DNA of 5,739 bases from Candidatus Rhabdochlamydia sp. (GCA_030044075.1 JASHWM010000236.1:1-5739), one strand, 5' to 3'; counted from the first letter of the stretch, positions 1-5,720 are shown. Notes: generated from the sequence alone by a model not told the origin. Numbers and translations are program-made.

Positions 1-569
1 CAGCAAATGTTGTCATGGTCATGATGGGAAAGAATGGAATTGCTTCGCGTCTCATAGAAGTGATCAAAGAAATTAAGCAGGAAAAAAGCTATTCTAAACC
101 TCTCGAGGTCGTGATTGTCTGTGGAAAGAGCGAATCAACATTTGCTTCTGTTACAGAGTTTTTAAGAAACCTTCCTGAAGATGAGCTGAAAAATGTCAGG
201 TTCAAAGTGGAAGGGTTCTTAAATGCCAGCCAGATGTCAGATTATTACAACATTTCAGACATCCTTGTAACTAAGCCCGGAGGTGGGACAACTGGCGAAG
301 CGGTTGCCATGGGCGTATTCATACTGTGCTATGATGATTTGTTTGTTTGGGAAAAACCAAATATGCTCTACTTGCAAAGGCATCACCTAGGACAGTTCAT
401 CGATCGGAATCGATCTCTTGGATCGCAGATCATGGAGATCTTAATGGAAAGACCTAAACGCGACGTTCAGGTGGAAGATTGGAAAGCAAACATCGTTACG
501 CATATTCGCAAATCACTCGATGCCTTTGATTTCCAAAAAAGAAAAATGGCTATGGCCGAATCAATCTAG
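1..569 (+). CDS. C-terminal part of a GT-B glycosyltransferase (MurG / diacylglycerol glucosyltransferase-like), truncated by the window edge
   Basis: The reading frame is open from the first base (codons start at position 3), so the gene begins outside the window and the ATG at 15 is internal. About 189 codons are visible. The protein alternates beta strands and helices as in the C-terminal Rossmann half of GT-B enzymes. The strand EVVIVCGKS is followed by a region ending GFLNASQMSDYYNISDILVTKPGGG. The motif KPGGGTTGEA at 273-302 corresponds to the nucleotide-sugar-binding signature of MurG, MGDG synthase and processive diacylglycerol glucosyltransferases, which transfer a sugar from a UDP donor to a lipid at the inner membrane. 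The later WEKPNMLYLQ stands where relatives have a GQE..NA segment, so donor or acceptor preference may differ. The stop TAG lies at 567-569. The gene converges on ybaB and overlaps it by 4 bp. The superfamily is fairly sure; the substrate is unknown because the acceptor domain is missing. Confidence 0.72.
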   Translation, partial: ANVVMVMMGKNGIASRLIEVIKEIKQEKSYSKPLEVVIVCGKSESTFASVTEFLRNLPEDELKNVRFKVEGFLNASQMSDYYNISDILVTKPGGGTTGEAVAMGVFILCYDDLFVWEKPNMLYLQRHHLGQFIDRNRSLGSQIMEILMERPKRDVQVEDWKANIVTHIRKSLDAFDFQKRKMAMAESI

Positions 570-865
570 AACGGCAGGGAAAATCCTGCTGGTAAAGACA
601 TATTTGTGTTGTCGTCCAGTTTTTTATACGCATCGGCAAGCGCAGCCAGGATGAGGTCTTGGAGGCCTTCGACATCTTGAGGATCGACGCAGTCGGGCTT
701 GATGTGGATCTCTTTGACTTCTTTATCTCCATTGACGATGACCCTGACAAGTCCGTTGCCACTTGTGCCTTCCATTGATGTGCTTTGCATTTGTTCGCGC
801 ATTTGCTGCATTTGCTCTTCAAGAGCGCGAGCCTGTTTTTTCATTTTGGAAAAACCGCTACCCAT
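566..865 (-). CDS. ybaB: YbaB/EbfC family nucleoid-associated DNA-binding protein
   Basis: This 99-residue protein has the length and layout of the YbaB/EbfC family, small dimeric proteins that bind DNA and are thought to help organise the nucleoid. Residues 5-27 form a charged, Gln- and Met-rich helix (KMKKQARALEEQMQQMREQM) that matches the N-terminal helix of the family. The core follows with GNGLVRVIVNGDKEVKEIHI (residues 36-55) and then the signature VDPQDVEGLQDLILAALADA (60-79). The C-terminus is a short Pro/Phe tail. The ATG at 863-865 is supported by an AAGGAG 4 nt upstream. The gene is the second of a dnaX-ybaB pair, with an 8-bp gap and no room for its own promoter between them, so it is probably co-transcribed. 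In many bacteria recR comes next; here the next gene is on the opposite strand instead. Its exact role beside DnaX is not established. Confidence 0.95.
   Translation of the reverse strand: MGSGFSKMKKQARALEEQMQQMREQMQSTSMEGTSGNGLVRVIVNGDKEVKEIHIKPDCVDPQDVEGLQDLILAALADAYKKLDDNTNMSLPAGFSLPF
572..591 (+). terminator. Hairpin just after the glycosyltransferase stop; possible weak terminator
   Basis: The arms CGGCAGG (572-578) and CCTGCTG (585-591) pair over 7 bp with one G-U pair and a 6-nt loop, starting 3 nt after the TAG at 569. No U tract follows, so it is not a standard intrinsic terminator. On the minus strand the G-U pair becomes an A-C mismatch, so the fold favours the plus-strand transcript. 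It may mark or protect the 3' end of the glycosyltransferase mRNA. It also lies inside the ybaB coding end, so it may be chance. Confidence 0.25.
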
Positions 866-869
866 AGTT

Positions 870-875
870 CTCCTT
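870..875 (-). promoter_or_regulatory. ybaB ribosome binding site overlapping the dnaX stop codon
   Basis: The minus strand reads TAAGGAGAACTATG. The dnaX stop TAA (876-874) shares two bases with the AAGGAG Shine-Dalgarno (875-870) for the ybaB ATG. This arrangement favours translational coupling, because a ribosome ending dnaX sits on the ybaB initiation site. It also fixes the ybaB start. Confidence 0.8.
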
Positions 876-2316
876 ATTTTTTTGTAGGATCATAAGTCAA
901 CAGCCCCTCTAGCTCTACGGCTGTGAAACGTATAAGGGTATCATATCTGCTCTGTTCTGATACAGAATTTTTTACCGGTTCCTCCTTTTCAGGGGCGGCC
1001 TGGGCGGTAATATCTTTTTTTACTTCTTCTGTTGGGACAATATTTTTCTGGGTGTCAAGGACTTCTGGATATATGGGGCTTTTGGAGAGGTCCTTTTCCT
1101 CTGCTGTCAAACTTTTCTTTAATGGGAGTTCTTGCTTGATTTCGGCGGGTGCTTCCACGGTCGTCAGAAGGCCTTCTAGTAAAATAATTTTTTTAATGAT
1201 TTGCTCCACAGAGACGCGGTGCCGGTTTTGGATCAGGTGGAGCAAAATGATCTCCAGATAGACCCTCTTGTAGGTCGTCTGCGATAGTTTTTGCTCCTGC
1301 TGCAGAAGGTAGTCGAGGTAATAGAGGCATTGCTCTTTGGTGTACCATTTGCTGCGGGAGAGGTATTCAGACCTGTCTTTTTGCGATAGAAGGGTGAAAC
1401 AGCTGTGCCCCGGGTCGGACTTTTGCAGGAGCATCAATCGGAAGTGTTCGATGAGCTCGTGCAGGAAGTGGTCGATCTCTTTGCCGCTCTCAAAGATTTT
1501 TTCAGCAAGAGAGAAAGCGTGGGGGCCGTTATCTTTCATGATCGCCTCGTCAAGCTCAAAGAAAAGCTCTTTTGAGGAAAGGCCGAGAATGGAGGAGACG
1601 GAGCCTGTCGTGATGGTCTTTTCGCTAAAGCACAGGACTTGGTCTAAAAGAGATTCTGCATCGCGCAACGACCCGTCCGCTGCATAAGAGAGGATTTTTA
1701 GGGCATCGTCCTCAGCAGAGAGTTGCAGGTCCTGCACAATTGCAACCAGTTTTTGGAAGATCGTTTCAGGCGAAAGGCGCTTGAGGTCGAACCTTTGGCA
1801 GCGGCTGATAATGGTCGGAGGGAGCTTGTAAGGCTCTGTTGTTGCAAAGAAGAATTTGACATTTTGCGGAGGCTCTTCCAAGGTTTTTAAAAGGGCGTTA
1901 AAAGCTTCCTTGGTGAGCATGTGGACTTCATCGATAATAAAAATTTTATATTGCCCGGCAGAAGTTGCATAACCTACTGTCTCATTGATCTGGCGTATGT
2001 CATCGATCCCGCGATGGGAGGCCCCGTCGATCTCGAGCACATCCAAGCTTCTTCCCGAAGCGATCTCTTGGCAGGAAGGACATGTGCCGCAAGGTTCAAA
2101 GTCCGCCGTTTTTGCTGAGCAGTTCAGCGCCTTGGCAAAGACCCTTGCCAGCGTGGTCTTTCCTGTTCCCCTATTGCCGCAAAAAAGGTAAGCGTGCGCT
2201 ATCCGGTCGAACTTCAAGGCATTTTTTAGCGTAGTGACAATTGCGTCCTGGCCTGTGACTTCGCGGAAGTTTTTAGGGCGGTACCTGCGGGAAATAGCTA
2301 AGTATTTTTTTTCCAT
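874..2316 (-). CDS. dnaX: DNA polymerase III subunit gamma/tau (clamp-loader ATPase), short form
   Basis: DnaX is the AAA+ ATPase of the clamp loader, which opens the beta sliding clamp and places it on primed DNA. All key motifs are present in the 480-residue product. Walker A is GNRGTGKT (residues 47-54). A four-Cys zinc module is formed by C66, C76, C79 and C82. Walker B is IIDEVHML (D129, E130), followed by the LLKTLEEPP stretch. The arginine-finger SRC motif is at 170-172, and sensor 2 is in GSLRDAESLLDQ (R217). A helical collar domain extends to about residue 384. A Pro/Glu/Lys-rich, probably disordered linker (about 385-456) follows, then a short tail with RYDTLIRFTAVELEGLL (457-473). 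The large tau domains that bind DnaB and polymerase alpha in E. coli are absent. The start is the ATG at 2316, with a modest AGGTAGG upstream (2319-2325). The gene is divergent from the PgpH-like gene and first in a pair with ybaB. It contains A runs of 8 (2305-2312), 7 (1188-1194) and 7 (1015-1021). Confidence 0.96.
   Translation of the reverse strand: MEKKYLAISRRYRPKNFREVTGQDAIVTTLKNALKFDRIAHAYLFCGNRGTGKTTLARVFAKALNCSAKTADFEPCGTCPSCQEIASGRSLDVLEIDGASHRGIDDIRQINETVGYATSAGQYKIFIIDEVHMLTKEAFNALLKTLEEPPQNVKFFFATTEPYKLPPTIISRCQRFDLKRLSPETIFQKLVAIVQDLQLSAEDDALKILSYAADGSLRDAESLLDQVLCFSEKTITTGSVSSILGLSSKELFFELDEAIMKDNGPHAFSLAEKIFESGKEIDHFLHELIEHFRLMLLQKSDPGHSCFTLLSQKDRSEYLSRSKWYTKEQCLYYLDYLLQQEQKLSQTTYKRVYLEIILLHLIQNRHRVSVEQIIKKIILLEGLLTTVEAPAEIKQELPLKKSLTAEEKDLSKSPIYPEVLDTQKNIVPTEEVKKDITAQAAPEKEEPVKNSVSEQSRYDTLIRFTAVELEGLLTYDPTKK
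972..1021 (-). other. Candidate -1 frameshift or slippage site in dnaX
   Basis: In the dnaX frame the minus strand reads GTA AAA AAA GAT, so the heptamer A AAA AAA (1021-1015) fits the X XXY YYZ slippery pattern. A -1 shift adds 8 codons and meets TGA at 991-989, giving a product of about 442 instead of 480 residues. Downstream lie a 6-bp pairing TTACCG/CGGTAA (arms 1010-1005 and 977-972) and, inside it, a small hairpin (995-981) with a GAAA loop and one bulged A. The use of this site is inferred by analogy with E. coli (ribosomal frameshift) and Thermus (transcriptional slippage). Confidence 0.3.
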
Positions 2317-2344
2317 GGCCTACCTAGAGGGGGTTTGTTTTCCT

Positions 2345-2374
2345 AATTTAGTTTTCTTGCCTTCTGAATCGCAA
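2345..2374 (-). promoter_or_regulatory. Candidate sigma-70-type promoter for dnaX-ybaB
   Basis: On the minus strand TTGCGA (2374-2369) and TAAATT (2350-2345) are separated by 18 nt. Each matches the consensus at 4 of 6 positions. Transcription would start near 2338, leaving a leader of about 20 nt before the ATG at 2316. The matches are weak in an AT-rich region, so this is only the best visible candidate. Confidence 0.3.
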
Positions 2375-2379
2375 GAAAA
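2352..2379. repeat. Perfect 9-bp inverted repeat in the divergent dnaX / PgpH-like spacer
   Basis: TTTTCTTGC (2352-2360) and GCAAGAAAA (2371-2379) are perfect inverted copies separated by 10 nt. Neither strand has a U tract after the repeat, so it does not look like a terminator. The half-site centres are about 19 bp apart, close to two helical turns, as for a dimeric regulator. It overlaps the -35 and spacer of the candidate dnaX promoter. The repeat itself is seen directly; its role as an operator is inferred. Confidence 0.5.
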
Positions 2380-2410
2380 AAAACCAAAAAGCAATGTTTA
2401 ATTTTTTTTT
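2376..2410. other. Cluster of A/T tracts, possible intrinsically curved DNA
   Basis: The spacer contains A8 (2376-2383), A5 (2386-2390) and T9 (2402-2410). Their centres lie roughly one and then two helical turns apart, a pattern that can bend DNA. They sit upstream of the candidate dnaX -35, where they could also act like an UP element. No protein-coding potential is seen here. Confidence 0.3.
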
Positions 2411-2456
2411 AGAATGGCCCTAGTTGTAGAAAAGATATCGTCATTTTTGGGGACTT

Positions 2457-2465
2457 TGTTATGAT
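2457..2465 (+). promoter_or_regulatory. Candidate extended -10 promoter for the PgpH-like gene
   Basis: TGTTATGAT combines a TATGAT hexamer (2460-2465, 5 of 6 matches to TATAAT) with the TGn of an extended -10. No good -35 is visible about 17 nt upstream, which is tolerated for extended -10 promoters. The predicted start near 2472 would give a leader of about 30 nt. Confidence 0.4.
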
Positions 2466-2488
2466 GTAAGGTTAGGTGTTGTAAGAAT

Positions 2489-2493
2489 AGAGG
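2489..2493 (+). promoter_or_regulatory. Ribosome binding site of the PgpH-like gene
   Basis: AGAGG lies 7 nt before the ATG at 2501, a normal distance, and supports that codon as the start. Confidence 0.65.
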
Positions 2494-2500
2494 CAGGTCG

Positions 2501-4627
2501 ATGGGTTATTTCCATTTCCAAGATACGGAAAACGACTTGGAAACAAGCAGATGGCGAAAGTGGTTCCAGGGGGAAAATGCCTGGAAGCGCATCTGCATCG
2601 CCGTGATTTTTGTCCTGTCATTAGCATCTTTCTTGCATTTTCGAGAAGTCAAGGTCGATGTATTGGAGCTGAACACGACAGCGGAAAGGTATATCATCGG
2701 CCAGATCGACTTTGACTTCCCTGATGTTGAGGCCATGATGCTCTTAAAACAGGAGGAGGTCAGGGACATTGGGAGCATCTACCAGATCGACCCCAAGCAA
2801 CTTCGGGAAAGGTCGGTCGCCTTTGAACAGCTCCTTATCCAAGACGAGTCGTGGCGTGAAAATTCTGTCTTTACTTTTGATGAGCTCAAGACAGGCAGCC
2901 AACTTCTTGAAAAGACCCTCCTAAGCTACCGTTTTACCAATGCCCGGACCATGAAGAGGATGGAGGAGCTTGGCGTATCCACCAATTTCTATTATCAGTT
3001 GAGCATAAAAAACAAGGAAAGCGAAATAGCCCTTCCCAGGGACTTTTGGAAAGAGGTCGACAGATCGCTTTTCCCAAAAGAAGAGTTCCATGCGGGAGTT
3101 GCCGATTTTATCGTTAATTTCTTCTCTAAAACTTCTTGGCATCTCCAGGAGGATTTGACCCGCCAAATTGAACTTAGGCAAATGGTCGAGGAAAAGGTCC
3201 CGCAAAAATATACCCATTTTGCCGCCGGGAGACGGATCATCGATGCGGGAGAAAAGGTCTCCCCAAGGCATATTGCCATCTTGAACGCAATGAAGGACGC
3301 CCTCGCAAAACAGAGGAACATCTGGGATTTTTTTACGATCCTTGGAAGCGTGATCCTTGCTGTTGTTCTAACGATTATTTCGACAGTGTATTTGCGGATC
3401 TATTATCGGGAAGTGTTCTATTCGCTCCACAAGCTGACGCTGCTGATCACGATCATGGTGCTGATGCTTGGGATTGCAAAAGCTGCCGAGTACGTATTGC
3501 TCCACCAAGCAAACCATTTGATCGATGTCGTCCGTTATCCCATCTTCGTTCCTTTCGCAGTCCTTCTTGTGGGTGTATTGATCAACAAGGAAATCGCCCT
3601 CTTTTGTCTTTTGTTCCTCACTGTCGTCATGAGCCTTGGCCTCGCAGTCAATGACGCCCACTTCCTGGCCATCAACCTTGTCACGGGCGTGCTTGCACTC
3701 ATCTATACCAAGAAAATGCATAAAAGAAGGGATGTGTTCATCGTCTGTGCAAAGATTTGGGCTTACTCGATCCCTGTGATCATAGCTTTCCAACTGATCG
3801 AAATCCACCCCTGGAACATTAACGTTGTATGGGCCGTTACAAGCACATTTATTTCACTTCTTGTGATTGCAATATTAATTGTTGGCTTTCTCCCGGTCTT
3901 TGAGTCGGTGTTTGATTTGATGACCGATATGACGCTCATCGAGTATATGGACCCGAGCAATGAACTTTTGCGAAGGCTTAGCCTGGAACTGCCAGGCACA
4001 TATCAGCACTGCCTTGTCGTAGGGAATATTTCGGAGGCTGCAGCCAATGCAATAGGTGCCAACGGCCTTTTTTGCAGGGTCTCAACGCTGTACCACGATA
4101 TCGGCAAACTGTCCAATCCCCACTATTTCACAGAAAACCAGCTCGGGGGATTTAACATCCACCAGCTCCTGACGCCGCTGGAGTCTGCTCAAGTGATCAT
4201 GGCACATGTCCGCGATGGAGAGGCGCTTGCCCGCAAATACCGCCTTCCAGATAGTTTCATCGACATCATCCGCGAACACCACGGCACAACACTTGTGTAT
4301 TATTTTTATCATAAGCAGCTCAGCCAGACACAAAAAGCCGATCCTTCTCAATTTCGCTATCTGGGCCCCAAGCCGAAATCAAAAGAGTCCGCAATTATCA
4401 TGATCGCCGATTCTGTCGAAGCGGCATCGCGCTCAATAGACGAAGTAACAGAAGAGACGATCAACGCACTTGTCGAGGGGATCGTTTCAGAGAAAGCAAA
4501 TGACGGCCAGTTCGATGAGTGCCAGCTCACTTTCGAAGAACTTGGCGTTGTGAAGAAAAACATGATCCGTTCGCTGATTTTAGCCCATCATCTAAGGATC
4601 AAATATCCTGCAAGAAAGACAGTGTAG
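2501..4627 (+). CDS. pgpH: 7TM-HD family phosphohydrolase, probable c-di-AMP phosphodiesterase (PgpH/YqfF type)
   Basis: The 708-residue product has the full PgpH/YqfF architecture, and Listeria PgpH is of similar length. PgpH hydrolyses the second messenger c-di-AMP at the inner face of the membrane. A single N-terminal helix (about 30-46) is followed by a roughly 220-residue extracytoplasmic domain (about 50-270, 7TMR-HDED type). Seven further hydrophobic segments lie near 275-298, 309-327, 345-361, 363-382, 386-402, 411-432 and 442-466. The cytoplasmic HD domain begins at LLRRLSLELPGTYQH and carries the metal ligands H503, H532-D533 (YHDIGK), H569, H593-H594 (REHHGT) and D637 (MIADSVEAA). 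The family signatures FYHKQL and FRYLGPKPKSKE are also present, so the enzyme should be active. In the usual ENQ..G.NPHD segment this protein reads NIHQ (552-555), a small departure. The start is supported by AGAGG at 2489. It is transcribed away from dnaX. The gene symbol is by family, not proven orthology. Confidence 0.92.
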   Translation: MGYFHFQDTENDLETSRWRKWFQGENAWKRICIAVIFVLSLASFLHFREVKVDVLELNTTAERYIIGQIDFDFPDVEAMMLLKQEEVRDIGSIYQIDPKQLRERSVAFEQLLIQDESWRENSVFTFDELKTGSQLLEKTLLSYRFTNARTMKRMEELGVSTNFYYQLSIKNKESEIALPRDFWKEVDRSLFPKEEFHAGVADFIVNFFSKTSWHLQEDLTRQIELRQMVEEKVPQKYTHFAAGRRIIDAGEKVSPRHIAILNAMKDALAKQRNIWDFFTILGSVILAVVLTIISTVYLRIYYREVFYSLHKLTLLITIMVLMLGIAKAAEYVLLHQANHLIDVVRYPIFVPFAVLLVGVLINKEIALFCLLFLTVVMSLGLAVNDAHFLAINLVTGVLALIYTKKMHKRRDVFIVCAKIWAYSIPVIIAFQLIEIHPWNINVVWAVTSTFISLLVIAILIVGFLPVFESVFDLMTDMTLIEYMDPSNELLRRLSLELPGTYQHCLVVGNISEAAANAIGANGLFCRVSTLYHDIGKLSNPHYFTENQLGGFNIHQLLTPLESAQVIMAHVRDGEALARKYRLPDSFIDIIREHHGTTLVYYFYHKQLSQTQKADPSQFRYLGPKPKSKESAIIMIADSVEAASRSIDEVTEETINALVEGIVSEKANDGQFDECQLTFEELGVVKKNMIRSLILAHHLRIKYPARKTV

Positions 4628-4651
4628 CAAACGCATCCCTACCTAAAATTC

Positions 4652-4680
4652 TTGTCTAAAACAAAGTTTGCATACATATT
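4652..4680 (+). promoter_or_regulatory. Candidate promoter before the flavoprotein-like gene
   Basis: TTGTCT (4652-4657) and CATATT (4675-4680) are 17 nt apart, each with 4 of 6 consensus matches. A start near 4687 would leave about 30 nt before the ATG at 4719 and would exclude an upstream TTG start at 4668. The match is weak. Read-through from the PgpH-like gene is an alternative, since no clear terminator is seen in 4628-4718. Confidence 0.25.
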
Positions 4681-4708
4681 CTTCCTATTTTGACCTCCGG
4701 ACAAATTG

Positions 4709-4713
4709 TGAGG
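4709..4713 (+). promoter_or_regulatory. Ribosome binding site deciding the start of the flavoprotein-like gene
   Basis: TGAGG ends 5 nt before the ATG at 4719. The frame can be extended in-frame to a TTG at 4668, but no Shine-Dalgarno precedes that codon and the extra 17 residues show no recognisable motif. The ATG is therefore preferred. Confidence 0.6.
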
Positions 4714-4718
4714 CATTT

Positions 4719-5711
4719 ATGGCCAAATGGCTTGGGTTTGTACTCATTTGGAGCAGGGTCGTCTTCTGTGTCGACCTTGATTTTGATACTGCCGTTGTAG
4801 GGACAAGCCCCATTTCTCTTTTGGAGGCCCTCTATCACCACCATCAAGGCAAGAGGGTTTTGATAGTGGAAGAGGCAAACGAGTGCGGAGGGGCCTGGAA
4901 GAGCATCGACATATGCGGCATTTCCCACATCGACCTTGGGTGCCATTATATCGGCGGCAGCGATAAGGTATTTGACTTTTTGAGAAACTATCTAGGATGC
5001 AACATCGTATCATTGGATGATCCTTCCACGCCTTATGAAATAAAAAAAGGGAAAGATGGGCTATATCCTTCTCGAGGATGCTACGAGCTGATCGGCAATA
5101 TCCTCGACTTGATAGCCTCGACGGATATTGTCTTGCTCGTAGGATGCCGCCTGGAGAGCGTCTATGTCGATGAAAAGCTGCCCTTTGCGACCCTGAACAC
5201 CCAGGAAGGGCAATATAGAGTATCAAAAATCCTTATCACCCCCAATAGCGATATCCAACTGGAGAACTATCCAGCTAACCTCACGAAGGATAAGGCGCCC
5301 TCGAAGACCCAGTTCAACCATCTCTATCTTCTTATTGAAGATCCTACAAGACCAAAATTTACCTATCATTCTGCCGGGGTCCGCGGGATTTCCCGGATGA
5401 CAAACCTCACCTGTTTTTCCGATCTCAAAGGATCCGAAAGACAGATCATTGTCCTTCAGGTCTCTGACAAGAGCATGAAAACTCCTGAAACATATTTGGA
5501 GATGTTGAAAATGCAGAAACTTGTCGATGAGTCTGCAAGGCTCATTTCTTCAGAAGCCATTCTTTATGAGCAGTACAGGTGCAACCAACCAATGATCAGG
5601 AATGTAAAAAATGGAAATGCAGTTTTTGAAGTGCTGAACACATCCTCCATCCAGTCATTGGACACATATATTCCAAAATGGGTCAAAGTTTTTAAACCGA
5701 TCGATCATTAA
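4719..5711 (+). CDS. Putative FAD/NAD(P)-binding oxidoreductase-like protein with hydrophobic N-terminus, function unknown
   Basis: The predicted product is 330 residues. After a hydrophobic stretch (about residues 3-19, WLGFVLIWSRVVFCV) comes a Rossmann dinucleotide-binding start: the strand FDTAVVG, a loop GTSPISLLEAL (28-38), the strand RVLIVEEA with an acidic end (E51/E52), and ECGGAW with a GG pair at 57-58. This order (beta-loop-helix-beta-acid-GG) is that of FAD-dependent amine oxidase, protoporphyrinogen oxidase and UDP-galactopyranose mutase relatives. LYPSRGCYELIGNI (115-128) resembles the downstream 'YP.GG' segment of the same superfamily. The loop lacks the second and third glycines of GxGxxG, and the protein is shorter than most members (typically above 400 residues). 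The hydrophobic N-terminus could be a membrane anchor or uncleaved signal. The gene is 91 bp after the PgpH-like gene on the same strand, and a likely next gene starts just past its stop. Superfamily is moderately sure; substrate and activity are unknown. Confidence 0.6.
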   Translation: MAKWLGFVLIWSRVVFCVDLDFDTAVVGTSPISLLEALYHHHQGKRVLIVEEANECGGAWKSIDICGISHIDLGCHYIGGSDKVFDFLRNYLGCNIVSLDDPSTPYEIKKGKDGLYPSRGCYELIGNILDLIASTDIVLLVGCRLESVYVDEKLPFATLNTQEGQYRVSKILITPNSDIQLENYPANLTKDKAPSKTQFNHLYLLIEDPTRPKFTYHSAGVRGISRMTNLTCFSDLKGSERQIIVLQVSDKSMKTPETYLEMLKMQKLVDESARLISSEAILYEQYRCNQPMIRNVKNGNAVFEVLNTSSIQSLDTYIPKWVKVFKPIDH

Positions 5712-5720
5712 GAGGTTCAA

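Noticed and set aside
981..987. Strong AAGGAGG on the minus strand inside dnaX as an internal translation start
   Set aside because: No ATG, GTG or TTG start follows at a usable distance in any frame that would give a meaningful product.
923..1687. Plus-strand open frames (923-1261 and 1337-1687) opposite dnaX
   Set aside because: They are antisense to conserved DnaX sequence, with low-complexity Ser/Arg/Phe-rich products and no motif.
3368..3808. 146-codon open frame on the minus strand within the PgpH-like gene
   Set aside because: It lies fully antisense to the membrane domain of a clearly real gene. Its Asp/His/Gln-rich composition is what the complement of hydrophobic codons gives, and it matches no known family.
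4627..4671. GCAAAC / GTTTGC inverted repeat after the PgpH-like gene as a terminator
   Set aside because: The arms are only 6 bp with a 33-nt loop, and no U tract follows.
4694..4713. CCTC / GAGG pairing that would hide the ribosome binding site of the flavoprotein-like gene
   Set aside because: The stem is only 4 bp with a 12-nt loop, too weak to claim a regulatory structure.
4668..4718. In-frame TTG at 4668 as the start of the flavoprotein-like gene
   Set aside because: No Shine-Dalgarno precedes it, while the ATG at 4719 has TGAGG at a proper distance, and the extra residues resemble nothing known.
4744..5226. 160-codon open frame on the minus strand opposite the flavoprotein-like gene
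   Set aside because: Its Arg/Ser/Pro-rich composition is typical of a shadow frame, and the opposite strand carries a recognisable Rossmann motif with a good ribosome binding site.
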